The translations under genes were made by a program, and so were the position numbers. From Lytechinus pictus (Eukaryota; Echinodermata; Echinoidea; Temnopleuroida; Toxopneustidae), in the NCBI RefSeq assembly GCF_037042905.1, contig NC_087249.1:36843401-36907400 (forward strand): 64,000 nucleotides of DNA. The letters run 5' to 3'. This document shows, in pieces, positions 34,736-44,639 of this stretch (positions are counted from its first letter, which is position 1; the number at the start of each line of letters is the position of its first letter). The notes under the pieces are model-generated. The model ran no database searches. It was given only the letters and a program-made list of their open reading frames with translations, and was not told the origin of the DNA.

Positions 34736-36365
34736 AACGGTGGGGTTTCCCTTCTTTCAATTTGTTTAATCAAACACGGGGCTAGTTCCCATGTCTTAGT
34801 AGCACTCCTGTTCAGGGGCGGCGGAGCGAAGTTGGAAGTGGGGGGCACAGAAGAAAAGGGACATTTCCTACCTTGAAAATTGTATTGTTTAATGCAAGAA
34901 ACGAAGCGAGCGAGCCGGAAAAAGCAAAACAAAAGCCCCCCCCCCCCAAAAAAAAAAAAAAAAAAAAAAAAAAACCCAGAACAAAACAAAATGAAAAGAA
35001 GAAAAAAAAAACAAAAAAAAAAAACACGATTTTCTGGTTTTTAGGTAGCCCGCACCCCTATATAGGATGTTTCTTTGTATATTGAAGAGTAAATTAGAAT
35101 GAATGTCTTCCTGATGAGGGCCAATTGGAAGACTGCTCCTGAAATATATTTTGGGTGTGTGGAGGGGGGTTTCGCTTCTTTCAATTTGTAAACAAAAAGA
35201 AAGGGCTAGTGTTTTAGTTTTAGTAGCCCACACCCCTATATACTCTATGTTTTTTCGCATATTGATGAGTAAATTTGAACTAAAAGTCCTCCAGATAAAA
35301 GACGATTGGAAGATTGCTCCTGAAAAATATTTTGGGTGTGTGTAGGGGGGTTTCCATTCTTTCAATTTGTAAAAAAAATAAAGGGCTAGTGCTTTAGTTT
35401 TAGTAGCCCACACCCCTATATACTCTATGTTTTTTTCGCATATTGATGAGTAAATTTGAACTAAAAGTCCTCCAGATAAAAGACGATTGGAAGATTGCTC
35501 CTGAAAAATATTTTGGGTGTGTGTAGGGGGGTTTCCCTTCTTTCAATTTGTAAACAAAAAGAAAGGGCCAGTGCTTTAGTTTTAGTAGCCCACACCCCTA
35601 TATACTCTACGTTTTTTCGCATATTGAGGAGTAAATTTGAACTAAAAGTCCTCCAGATAAAAGACGATTGGAAGATTGCTCCTGAAAAATATTTTGGGTG
35701 TGTGTAGGGGGGTTTCCCTTCTTTCAATTTGTAAAAAAAATAAAGGGCTAGTGCTTTAGTTTTAGTAGCCCACACCCCTATATACTCTATGTTTTTTTTC
35801 GCATATTGAGGAGTAAATTAGAACTAAAAGTCCTCCAGATAAAAGACGATTGGAAGATTGCTCCTGAAAAATATTTTGGGTGTATGGAGGGGGGTTTCCC
35901 TTCTTTAATTTTGTAAACAAAACAAAGGGCTAGTATTTTAGTTTTAGTAGCCCACACCCCTATATACCCAATGTTTTTTTTTTTCGTATATTGAGTAGTA
36001 AATTTGAACTAAAAGTCCTCCTGATAAAAAACAACTGGAAGATTGCTCCTGAAATATATTTTGGGCGGTGGAGGGGGTTTCCCTTCTTTCAATTTGTAAA
36101 CAAAAAGAAAGGGCTAGTGCTTTAGTTTTAGTAGCCCACACCCCTATATACTCTATGTTTTTTCGCATATTGATGAGTAAATTTGAACTAAAAGTCCTCC
36201 AGATAAAAGACGATTGGAAGATTGCTCCTGAAAAATATTTTGGGTGTATGTAGGGGGGTTTCCCTTCTTTCAATTTGTTAAAAAAGAAATAAAGGGCTAG
36301 TGCTTTAGTTTTAGTAGCCCACACCCCTAGGTACTCTACGTTTTTTCGCATATTGAGGAGTAAAA
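34735..36365 (+). repeat. Left satellite array, ~181-bp monomer
   Basis: About eight monomers with spacings of 180-183 bp; each contains TTTAGTAGCCCACACCCCTA and GATTGGAAGATTGCTCCTGA. The first monomer is interrupted by poly(C)/poly(A) near 34,936-35,020. The monomers are very similar to those of the right array but in the opposite orientation. Long frames through them (for example 34,889-35,413 minus) arise because the monomer lacks stops in some frames; they resemble no protein. Confidence 0.9.
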
Positions 36366-36989
36366 GGTAAAAAAAGAAGCGGTGATTTGTACTATTATCT
36401 TTATATTTAGTTTTAGGCACTTATGTCATTACAGGCTGTACCATCCATTTCTCTTGCTTATATTATACATTTCATGTACGGTTTCTACTATTTTACTGTG
36501 TTGACAATTTGCCTTATCAAATATAGATAAGTCATTGCAACGTTACATGCTTGTTGGAACAGAATACTTGCCTGTATTCATTATTTGTTCCGCTGTATTA
36601 AGTTAAAACAAAGTTTTTCCGAAAAAATCAATTTGTTCAGAGTAACCGATTGTGTATTATGACAGGTTACATGAATATATGCTTTACTTAAATATTTTTG
36701 CATATTAATGTGTAATTCTGTGTATTAATAAAGACAAGGCACACAGCGAATTTATAATAAAAACATGTAATAATTCATTGTTCAAACATCCAATCCATCG
36801 TGTGAACTAAAAGTAAGAGGAAAAAAACAAACATGCTGGTTGACATTTTGCTTTTTAACGTATTATGTTCTTAATACAGGTTGGACAGACATTTCACTAC
36901 TTCTGTAAATATATAGCTATAAAAAAGGGCAAACCTTTCTGTTCATGCATTACAAAAATAATTTTTTGGTCAGTATTATTTCCGCGATA
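36366..36989. other. Non-coding flank left of the Polinton
   Basis: AT-rich DNA between the left satellite and the Polinton. No gene seen. Together with 53,916-54,573 it would form an uninterrupted ~1.3-kb spacer between the two satellite arrays before the Polinton inserted. Confidence 0.5.
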
Positions 36990-36995
36990 CCTATC
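36990..36995. repeat. Target site duplication CCTATC, left
   Basis: Identical to 53,910-53,915. Six bases is the length made by Polinton integrases. Confidence 0.95.
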
Positions 36996-37359
36996 AGTAG
37001 TTATGCTAGTCTAACCAGACAGGGACTTTTTAATTAGTTTTAATTGGTTGTTAATTAGTGATTAATTAAAATTTAATTAACACCAATTAAGACATCCGTT
37101 AACTAATTAAAAATCTCTTTGTTTTTAATTAGTCATAATTGGACCAATTAAAATGTCCTTCCTACGTTAATTAACGGCCTTTGTTCGATTAAAAGTCCTT
37201 TTGTTTTCTTTTGTTTTTGACCAATTAAAAGTCCTTTTGTTTTCTTTTGTTTTTGACCAATTAAAAGTCCCTTTGTTTTTAATTAGCGACCTTCGTTCAA
37301 TTAACATTTTCTTTGTTTTCTTTTGTGTTTGACCAATTAAAAGTCACTTCCATCATCAA
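36996..37359 (+). repeat. Polinton left terminal inverted repeat
   Basis: About 364 bp, inverse to 53,490-53,909 with small indels. It ends internally at CACTTCCATCATCAA. It is very AT-rich and contains a 36-bp subrepeat (AATTAAAAGTCCTTTTGTTT...) two to three times, plus many TTAATTRG motifs. Polinton termini carry the covalently bound protein that primes replication, by analogy with adenoviruses. Confidence 0.92.
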
Positions 37360-37399
37360 GGAGTGATTTTATAAATTGTTAGTCAGAAAATGAAGTTTC

Positions 37400-37649
37400 G
37401 AGATCAGCGATTGGTTGAATGTTAATTAACCGTCTTGCTTGTGATTGGCTCGTGAAAAGGGTGATTGTTGGTGATTGGTCGATTAAAAAACAAATGTACT
37501 CTGATTGGTCGAGAGGGATGGTCCATAGGAACGTGTAGTTAAGAAAACATAAATAGTGAAGTAAATTCTGCGCTAGGATCATTGAGTCCCTGAGCTACAA
37601 ATCAGTACTTGAAGAGCACGGATCTACATTACGTATTACTGCCTGTACC
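37400..37649 (+). promoter_or_regulatory. Probable promoter of the left-end gene
   Basis: Four ATTGG (inverted CCAAT) motifs lie at about 37,410, 37,444, 37,474 and 37,504, followed by an AT-rich TATA-like CATAAATAGT near 37,549, about 100 bp before the start codon. The right end of the element mirrors this plan. The role is inferred from position and motifs. Confidence 0.5.
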
Positions 37650-38401
37650 ATGATGGCCACCAACACACCGGAGAATACTTTTGCCTCCATGAGCAACAGT
37701 CAACTGAATACACCTAAGCTTGTGATACCAGAGAACCACGCCCACGATGTTCTATGCCCAGCCAACTTTTCACTTTCACCGGTGAAAGTACAGGAGAAAC
37801 TCAAACCAAAGACTCCTCCAGGAATCCTTGCATTAAGGGTAAGTTTCAATATTCAAGTATGATATTATTTTGATATTAGGGATGTGTTATTGTGTATACT
37901 TATATTTATGTTTTTTTTTAAATAATCATTTCAAACAACTACAACCAACTTTATCAAAACTAATGACGGTGTTAAGTATTTTACTGCATGACGTGTACTT
38001 TTGAATTATGGTTTTCAGTAACAGCTACGATAGATTCGCATACTTAATATATTTTATCATCTTGTTTTATGTATTAGGCATCTGGGAGAAGCAAAGAAAA
38101 TGGGTATACAATGCGGGAAGAGGCTGGGTGTCATTTCAGTCAGGAAATACGTGTCAATGAATGTGAATTTGAAGAGGGCTCAAAACCGTTTCATTTAGGA
38201 GGAAAACGCTTTGCCGTTGTCAAGCAATTCAGAGGCGTTCCATACGTGAATGTCCGAGAATACTATAAAATGAATGGGTCTAACAGGATGCTCCCGGGAA
38301 AAAAAGGCATCAATTTAACTGCCGAAAATTGGTGGAAATTGGTTGGCGCAAAATTTGAAATAAGCAATGCTGTAAGAGCATTCAGTAATGTAAAGAAATA
38401 G
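37650..38401 (+). CDS. PC4-like single-stranded DNA-binding protein, spliced
   Basis: Exon 1 is 37,650-37,838 (63 codons, second ATG at 37,653). It ends at a strong donor (AGG|GTAAGT). Exon 2, 38,078-38,401, follows an acceptor TGTATTAG|GCA. The intron is 239 bp and phase 0, giving about 170 residues. The N-terminal part is Pro/Ser/Thr-rich and probably disordered. The C-terminal ~65 residues match the PC4/Sub1 fold: PFHLGGKRFAVVKQFRG, then YVNVREYY, then PGKKGINLTAENWWKL and an Ala/Val helix. PC4 domains bind single-stranded DNA and act in transcription and repair. In a protein-primed replicon that exposes single strands, a role as replication SSB or transcription cofactor is plausible (inference). 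The gene sits just inside the left inverted repeat. Confidence 0.8.
37839..38077 (+). other. Intron in the PC4-like gene (239 bp)
   Basis: GTAAGTTT donor, AT-rich body and TTTTATGTATTAG acceptor. Joining keeps the frame (phase 0). An alternative phase-0 acceptor for the same exon lies at 38,531-38,532. Confidence 0.75.
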
Positions 38402-38562
38402 ATTCTACTTGGCATCAATTTAACATTCATTGGTCTTGCAAATTTTGTTTTTTAAAAACGTCATTAAAAAAATGTATGTGTAAGGTCACATTTCCCTGAC
38501 TGATCGACACTCTATCCTCTTTCTGTACCCAGGCTGCCCTCGCCGAACTCGATCAACAACTT

Positions 38563-39303
38563 ATGGAAACCTCACCCACGGTATCTGGCCGCCAGTCATC
38601 CCAGGCATCATCCCAAGAGATGCTAACACCGGACATCATACTGCTCAAATCTTCTCCCCCGAAAGCGCCAGCAACCCGCCGTCATCGACTGCGAAGGCAA
38701 CACGCTATCATAGAAGGAGTGGCGACACCTACAACAAGACGAAGCTCTCCTCCAACTCCACCAACCCAATCGGTTCAGATGGAGGTAGATATATCCGAAA
38801 AAGTTCTCCAAGAGCTACAAAGCCTTCGCAAGAAACTTTCTTTCGATGATGTGATGGAGCAAGAAACGGAAAACCAGAGCATGGATGTTGATAAGGAGGA
38901 TGAGGATAAGGAGGATGCAGGCAGTCATCTACCAGCGTCACCCGTCCTCATGGCAGTTAAGGCCATATCTGGTCTCATCAATGAGAGTGTTCATGAGTCC
39001 TGCGAAGGATGCAAAAATAAATATCCAAGTCAGAAGGACCACGAGGATTGCATCTGGCTGCCATGGGAAGAATTAGTTGACAAGTATTTTGATAAAGCAT
39101 TGAATATGCTCAACGAAGAACGTTTCTTTTGGTTTGCCGATCAAGTGTACAACGTGCATGGTATGTTTGAAGATGAATACGACTACTGCGTTGCCGAAGC
39201 CGCTGAATTCTTCAATTCCGGACTTAAAAAGAAAGGCACACAATCACAGGTCAAAAGAAAAGTCAAAGAATTACCTGAACTGAAAATGGGACCGCTTTTG
39301 TAA
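38563..39303 (+). CDS. Polinton protein with Cys/His motif, possibly sharing exon 1
   Basis: 246 residues from ATG 38,563. The N-terminal half is Ser/Pro/Thr-rich with basic stretches (RRHRLRRQH, like a nuclear signal). The middle is acidic (DKEDEDKEDAG). The C-terminal half is folded-looking, with a probable metal-binding motif SCEGCKNKYPSQKDHEDC near 149-166. Similar C-x2-C-(x)n-SQ-x2-H-x2-C motifs occur in unnamed proteins of animal Polintons (recalled, not searched). A splice acceptor (TTTCTGTACCCAG) lies 30 bp upstream, and the frame is open from it, in phase with exon 1 at 37,650. The mature protein could thus start with exon 1. Function unknown. Confidence 0.65.
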   Translation: METSPTVSGRQSSQASSQEMLTPDIILLKSSPPKAPATRRHRLRRQHAIIEGVATPTTRRSSPPTPPTQSVQMEVDISEKVLQELQSLRKKLSFDDVMEQETENQSMDVDKEDEDKEDAGSHLPASPVLMAVKAISGLINESVHESCEGCKNKYPSQKDHEDCIWLPWEELVDKYFDKALNMLNEERFFWFADQVYNVHGMFEDEYDYCVAEAAEFFNSGLKKKGTQSQVKRKVKELPELKMGPLL

Positions 39304-39409
39304 TACACATGTATGTCCAGCTCTATTGTTTACTCAGTTTAACAAGGTAAATCAGAATGATTTATTTTCTTTTCATTTTTTTTTTTACTTTAGCTATTAT
39401 TGATTTTTT

Positions 39410-40240
39410 CTTTTTAATGCGTAAATGTTAATGTTGATTTTAAATTTGATCGTTCATTTTGAAATTTGAATATTGTTGCGGATGATTCTTAAAAAATTTT
39501 TTTTTTTTTTTTTTTTACGTTAGGTTTTAATGTTGTGAAAAGTAAATCTTAAAAATAAAGTTGATTCTTTTTTAATGTGCAAATGTTAATGTTGATTTGC
39601 TCGTTCATTGTAAAAGTTGAATATTGTTGCGAATGAATCTTTAAAAAAAAGAAATTGATTTCATGCATCGTGTTAAAAATAATTTTTGTTGAACTTAAAT
39701 CTTAAAACTGAAACTATTTTAATGTGCAAATGTTAATGTTGATTTTAAATTTGATCGTTCATTGTAAAAGTTGAATATTGTTGCGAATGAATCTTTAACA
39801 AAAAATTGATTTCATGCATCGTGTTAAATATAATATTTGTTGAACTTAAATCTTAAAACTAAATTTGATTCTTTTAATATGTAAATATTAATCTTGATTT
39901 TAAATTTGGTCGTTTATTGCGAATGAATCTTTTAAAAAAAGAAATTGATTTCATGCATGGTGTCAAATATAATTTCTGTTGAACTTAAATCTTGAAACTA
40001 AATTTGATTCTGAAAATATTAACCTCGATTTTAAATTTGATCGTTCATTTTAAAATTTGAATGTTGTTGCGAATGAATATTTAAAAAGAAATTGATTTCA
40101 TGCATCGTGTTAAATATAATTTTTGTTGAACGTAAATCTGAAAACTAAATTGATGGTTTTGTTATGTAAATATTGATCTTAAAACTAAATTGGACTTTTT
40201 TTTTTAATGTGTAAATTTTAATCCTGATTCTTTTTTTTTT
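39410..40240. repeat. Degenerate tandem repeat inside the Polinton, ~150-bp unit
   Basis: Four to five diverged units carry TTTAAATTTGATCGTTCATT, GAATATTGTTGCGAATGAAT and GATTTCATGCATCGTGTTAAA, spaced about 130-157 bp apart. It is AT-rich and non-coding and separates the left-end genes from the integrase. Possible roles are transcript termination, replication or matrix attachment, none of which can be decided here. Confidence 0.75.
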
Positions 40241-40507
40241 TGTATGTGTGTAAACCTTTTTGTTTTTTTTACAAACTTGAAATGATTTGCAGCTCATGGT
40301 TGAAATTATGTTTGAGAATAATAAAGTAGCGAAAAAACATTTGCTCAATAATGAAATACATGAAACTTCCTATATTGTCCATTGTTTATTGTACATAGTG
40401 TGTTTTTTAAACAACATATATATTCTGAATGAACTGTTTGATGAATGTCATTTATGTTTTGCACGTGGTGATTGGTGAATGTCGAGGGGTGAAGACTGCT
40501 GAACGAG

Positions 40508-41596
40508 ATGGAAGAATATTTGCGAAAAATCTATTTTGATCCGATGCATGAAGCTGGTTTTAGTGGTGCTGAAAAACTTTATAAATTTGTAAAGAATGAT
40601 GGTGTGTTTGACATATCGAGAAAACAAATCAAGAGGTGGTTGCAAGGGAATGATACTTATACTCTGCATCGTCCAGTAAGACGAAAATTTAAAAGAAGCA
40701 GAGTCGTTGTTTATGGGATGGATGATGTATGGCAGATGGATTTGGTGGATTTGTCTTCTCTCTCTAGATACAATGCTGGACATAAATACTTATTGACATG
40801 CATCGATGTTTTATCCAAGTTTGCATGGGTGGTTCCTCTAAAAGATAAAAAAGGGAAAAGTTTAGTATCAGCACTCCAAAAAATTATCAAAAAGTCTGAT
40901 AGGGAACCTTATCACATTCACACGGATAAGGGTAGTGAATTTACAAACAAATTGTTTCAAACGTTCCTCAAAGAAAAGAAGATTTCCTTTTATACGACCC
41001 AAAATATGACCAAAGCATGCGTAGTCGAGAGATTCAATCGCACTCTCAAGGAAAAAATGTTCAAATACTTCACGCACCGTAATACTCAGAAATATATTCC
41101 CATCCTCAGCAAGCTAGTGCATGCTTACAACCATTCATACCATCGATCAATCAAGACAAAACCAATATTGGTCAGTAAAAAAAATGAAGGAGACGTTTGG
41201 AAAACGCTGTATGGTTCAAAAATTAAATCAACCAACACCAAACCTAAAAGATTTAGCGTGGCAGATAGAGTTAGAATAAGCAAAGCCAAAAAGACATTTG
41301 AAAAGGGGTATCTTCCAAATTGGAGCGAAGAGATATTCAACATAAAGAGAGGGAAGAAGCGAGGTGTGCCCGTGTACGAGTTAGTGGATGACCACGGGGA
41401 AAAGTTGTTGGGGACGTTTTACGAACAAGAGCTTCAAAAGGTCGATAAGAAAAAAGACGGCATTTATAGAGTAGAGAAAATACTAAAGAAGCGTAAACGA
41501 AGGGGTAAAACTGAATATTTTGTGAAATTTCTAGGTTATCCCCCATCTTTTAACCAATGGGTTGACAATATTCAAAAATCAAATGCCATGTCATAA
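40508..41596 (+). CDS. INT: Polinton integrase with C-terminal chromodomain
   Basis: 362 residues. The catalytic core has D78 (DDVWQMDLVD), D140 (HIHTDKGSEF) and E174 (CVVERFNRTLKEKM), the DDE triad of retroviral-type integrases; by my count 33 residues separate D140 and E174. The last ~55 residues (YRVEKILKKRKRRGKTEYFV...GYPPSFNQWV) form a chromodomain, which in related integrases reads histone methylation and biases target choice. The enzyme joins element ends to host DNA, making the 6-bp duplication seen here. Its stop overlaps the next frame's first ATG. An Arg/Lys-rich linker precedes the chromodomain. Confidence 0.95.
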   Translation: MEEYLRKIYFDPMHEAGFSGAEKLYKFVKNDGVFDISRKQIKRWLQGNDTYTLHRPVRRKFKRSRVVVYGMDDVWQMDLVDLSSLSRYNAGHKYLLTCIDVLSKFAWVVPLKDKKGKSLVSALQKIIKKSDREPYHIHTDKGSEFTNKLFQTFLKEKKISFYTTQNMTKACVVERFNRTLKEKMFKYFTHRNTQKYIPILSKLVHAYNHSYHRSIKTKPILVSKKNEGDVWKTLYGSKIKSTNTKPKRFSVADRVRISKAKKTFEKGYLPNWSEEIFNIKRGKKRGVPVYELVDDHGEKLLGTFYEQELQKVDKKKDGIYRVEKILKKRKRRGKTEYFVKFLGYPPSFNQWVDNIQKSNAMS

Positions 41597-41619
41597 TGTA
41601 TTCATTAGGCGTTGCGATC

Positions 41620-42378
41620 ATGGAGAGTGAAGATCAAGTCTACGTAACGCTGCCCAGCAACAGTTCCTTCGATTATTTTCCCCGTAACACTCTTACCAAT
41701 TTCACGACGAAATTGGCAACACCCCTCATTTTGCGGGGGGAATGGGAGGTGGCGCTTTCGGATATAATTTATCCCCATTCGTGGCTAAATGTCAATCATG
41801 AAAATAATAAATATGTCTTTACGGTGGGGCAGCAGATTTTGGGCCCGGGCCGAATACCAGAGGGACAGTATAGCGATGCAGAAAGTATATGCACCGCCTT
41901 GAACGAATCCTTTCCGGGGTCTTTGAAGAATAATGCGCAATTTAGCATCAACCCACTCACGTTCAAGACCGAAGCTCACATCGGAACAGATACCCAGATT
42001 AACCTTTGCGAGGGACTAGCCCAACTTCTTGGTTTTTCACAGAAAAATCTATCTGAAAATACGCAGGCCTCATACCTGCCCGACATCAACGGCGGACTCT
42101 TTGCAATGTACGTGTACACGGATATCATCGAAAATCAACGGGTGGGTGATGTGAGTGCCCCGTTATTACGAATTGTCCCCACGAACCCTAAGAAGGTTGG
42201 ACATATTATTACTCAGTCCTACAATAATCCACATTACTTACCAGTTAAGACAAATTATATCGACACAATAGAGATTAATATAAGGAGTGACTACGGTGAA
42301 AAGGTACCATTTCAAAGTGGGAAAGTAGTCGTGAAACTACATTTTAGATCCACTCGGAAGCAAAGTTTTCTCATGTAA
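41620..42378 (+). CDS. Polinton minor capsid (penton-type) protein
   Basis: About 252 residues from ATG 41,620 (MESEDQVYVTLPSNSSFDYF); an upstream ATG at 41,596 overlaps the integrase stop and would add eight residues. The N-terminus is the conserved Polinton motif of a Tyr-Val-Thr-Leu-Pro-Ser-Asn strand followed by a Phe-Pro-x-Asn-Thr segment, then GEWEVALSDIIYPHSW. These are hallmarks of the single jelly-roll minor capsid protein expected at the five-fold vertices. It lies between integrase and major capsid genes in the same direction, as is usual. The final RSTRKQSFLM tail is basic. Function is inferred from family knowledge. Confidence 0.85.
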   Translation: MESEDQVYVTLPSNSSFDYFPRNTLTNFTTKLATPLILRGEWEVALSDIIYPHSWLNVNHENNKYVFTVGQQILGPGRIPEGQYSDAESICTALNESFPGSLKNNAQFSINPLTFKTEAHIGTDTQINLCEGLAQLLGFSQKNLSENTQASYLPDINGGLFAMYVYTDIIENQRVGDVSAPLLRIVPTNPKKVGHIITQSYNNPHYLPVKTNYIDTIEINIRSDYGEKVPFQSGKVVVKLHFRSTRKQSFLM

Positions 42379-42390
42379 ACTGAATTCATC

Positions 42391-42750
42391 ATGGCTTATG
42401 ATATCTTGCATCGAGGAGGATCTCTTCCAGTGTTCCGTGGTGCTCGTACGCAACGTGGTTATGGACTTGGGAGTGTGCTAAAAGGGATGCTACGTTCTGC
42501 CATTCCGTATCTTAAGCAAGGTGGGAAAATTCTTGGAAAGAAAGCTTTACAAACAGGAATAAATGTAGCACAAGATGTCTTGAATGGGGAAAGCGTACAG
42601 CGCGCAACTACAGCTAACTTGAAAAAGTTGTCGCAAAATCATCGAACCAAAGCACAGAAAAAGCCCAATAAAAGGGGACGTCCAAAGAAAAAAGGCAACA
42701 GTGTGACAAAAGCCAAGAGAAGGAAGACTTCAGACATATTTGATGCATAA
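42391..42750 (+). CDS. Small basic Polinton virion-type protein
   Basis: 119 residues. The N-terminal half has a Gly-rich amphipathic stretch (GYGLGSVLKGMLRSAIPYLKQG) recalling adenovirus pVI/pX-type membrane-active or core proteins. The C-terminal third is very basic (KAQKKPNKRGRPKKKG, KAKRRKTSDI), suiting DNA binding. It is squeezed between the two capsid genes (12 bp and 24 bp gaps), which supports a structural role. The adenovirus comparison is by pattern, not alignment. Confidence 0.65.
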   Translation: MAYDILHRGGSLPVFRGARTQRGYGLGSVLKGMLRSAIPYLKQGGKILGKKALQTGINVAQDVLNGESVQRATTANLKKLSQNHRTKAQKKPNKRGRPKKKGNSVTKAKRRKTSDIFDA

Positions 42751-42774
42751 CCAGCTCTGAAACATCAACTCAAC

Positions 42775-44103
42775 ATGGAAAAGATCCACAGCATGTCTTG
42801 CGAGTGTTCAAAATCTGAAGTTGATTTATTCACTCTACCACCCACGCAAACAACCATTGAAAATGGAAAATGGGTCGAATACTTTCCCCTGACCAACATC
42901 GCGGATGCTACTCCTATTCAATTTCATATACAAGGATCTACCGATGAGTACACCGACCTATCGCAGAGTTTGTTGCACCTACAAATTAAAGTAGTGAATG
43001 GTGACGGTACACCCCTGGACGACGACGCCCAAGTTGCTCCCACAAACCTTTTCATGCACGCTCTCTTCAGTGATGTGGACATGATGCTCAACGATAGACT
43101 GATCACACCGTCAACCAATACCTATCCCTATCGTTCGATGTTTGAATCATTGCTAACCTTTGGACCTGCAGCGAAAGAATCTCAACTCACATCATCGTTA
43201 TTCTACAAGGACACGCCAGGATACATGGATGATGGCAATCCCTTGGCTGCTGTGAAAGGAAATGATGGAATGAAGAAACGTTATGAATTTATCAAAAATA
43301 GTAAGACACTCGACATGATTGGCGTTCTGCATTTGGACATGTTTTTTCAAGAGCGAATGTTATTAGGCGGTGTCGATATCAAACTTAAACTGAATCGTAG
43401 TAAGAATAGTTTCAGTCTCATGTCAAGCAACGTAAATGCAAACTACAGAGTTGTCATCACAAGCGCCTCTCTTCAGGTTAGACGTGTAAGATTGAGCCCA
43501 GAAGCATGTCTCAGTCATGCAAAACATTTAGAGACACAAACTGCTAAATACCCTATCAGACGAGCAGATGTCAAGACGTTTAGCATCCCTCGCGGAAATT
43601 TGTCTTTCACCAGAGAAAGCCTCATTCTGGGCCAAATTCCAAAACGAATAGTTGTTGGATGTGTCAGCAATACTGCCTTTAATGGGGATTACAGAAAGAA
43701 TCCATTCAACTTTCATCACTACGATTTGAATTTTATGGCCTTGTACGCAGACTCCGAACAGGTTCCTTGGAAACCATTACGCCCGAAGTTCTCCGAACAA
43801 GACCCGAACTATATTTTGGCATACCAGACGCTGTTTTCTGGCATCAATTCCATGTTTCAAGATAAAGGCAATCAGATTGACAGAAAAGATTATGGTCATG
43901 GGTATACCCTGTACGCGTTTGATTTAACCCCTGATTTGTCTTCTGGTGATTGTTTCAATCTGAGAAAAAATGGCAATGTACGTCTAGAGATGCAGTTTGC
44001 CGAACCTCTGTCTGAAACCATCAATGTACTGGTATACGCAGAATATGAAAGTGTTATAGAAATTGATCGAAACCGTAATGTCATCGTTGACTTTGGAAGT
44101 TAG
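42775..44103 (+). CDS. MCP: Polinton major capsid protein (double jelly-roll)
   Basis: 442 residues. The opening DLFTLPPTQTTIENGKWVEY and DLSQSLLHLQIKV segments, the internal SMFESLLTFGPAAKESQL region and the C-terminal NVLVYAEYESVIEIDRNRNV are typical of the family often annotated in animal genomes as F54H12.2-like. Structure prediction work on that family showed a double jelly-roll major capsid fold. Length fits the family (about 400-500). It would form the hexon-like trimers of an icosahedral capsid. No internal stop or frameshift is seen. It is followed after 20 bp by the protease gene. Confidence 0.9.
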   Translation: MEKIHSMSCECSKSEVDLFTLPPTQTTIENGKWVEYFPLTNIADATPIQFHIQGSTDEYTDLSQSLLHLQIKVVNGDGTPLDDDAQVAPTNLFMHALFSDVDMMLNDRLITPSTNTYPYRSMFESLLTFGPAAKESQLTSSLFYKDTPGYMDDGNPLAAVKGNDGMKKRYEFIKNSKTLDMIGVLHLDMFFQERMLLGGVDIKLKLNRSKNSFSLMSSNVNANYRVVITSASLQVRRVRLSPEACLSHAKHLETQTAKYPIRRADVKTFSIPRGNLSFTRESLILGQIPKRIVVGCVSNTAFNGDYRKNPFNFHHYDLNFMALYADSEQVPWKPLRPKFSEQDPNYILAYQTLFSGINSMFQDKGNQIDRKDYGHGYTLYAFDLTPDLSSGDCFNLRKNGNVRLEMQFAEPLSETINVLVYAEYESVIEIDRNRNVIVDFGS

Positions 44104-44123
44104 AGGACAGTACCTATTTCAGC

Positions 44124-44639
44124 ATGAATGCCTTACAAATTCAAAGTGTGATTAAATCCAATGCTACATTAACTAGTACTTTCATAGGAGTTTTTCCAGT
44201 TGACCGGTTACCGGATTCAGTAACCAGGTTTCCAGCGGCTCTCATCGTTAACTTAGATAACCATGACCAACCTGGTAGTCATTGGGTTGCCATTTATTTT
44301 AACAAGTTTGGTCAAGCGGATTTCTTTGATTCGTTTGGTAGACATCCATCGATGTGTTCTTTAAATCTTAAACTTTTCCTAGACATTAATGCTCGTGACT
44401 GGAGTTTTAATACTCGGTCAATACAATCTCACTGGTCTGCAGTATGTGGACAGTACTGCCTCTATTTTCTTTTGCACAGAGTTCGAGGCAATAGCATGTC
44501 CAGTATTGTATCACGTTTTGGATTAAATCGTAAACAAAATGACCGCAAAGTGTATGCGTATATTCTTTCCCGACACAAGCTCAATGTACCCATGTATGAT
44601 GCTGACTTGATATTCAGAGAGCTTCATAATATTTCATGA
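44124..44639 (+). CDS. PRO: Adenain-type cysteine protease
   Basis: 171 residues. The catalytic set of adenovirus/Ulp1-like proteases is visible: H53 in GSHWVAIYF, acidic D69 in ADFFDSFG, Q101 seven residues before the nucleophile, and C108 in AVCGQYC. Spacing fits adenain. In Polintons this enzyme is expected to cleave capsid and core proteins during particle maturation. It is the last gene of the plus-strand set. Confidence 0.92.
   Translation: MNALQIQSVIKSNATLTSTFIGVFPVDRLPDSVTRFPAALIVNLDNHDQPGSHWVAIYFNKFGQADFFDSFGRHPSMCSLNLKLFLDINARDWSFNTRSIQSHWSAVCGQYCLYFLLHRVRGNSMSSIVSRFGLNRKQNDRKVYAYILSRHKLNVPMYDADLIFRELHNIS

Noticed and set aside
34889-36420. Minus-strand frames of up to 174 residues through the left satellite
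   Set aside because: They arise from a repeated monomer lacking stops, shift frame between monomers and resemble no protein.
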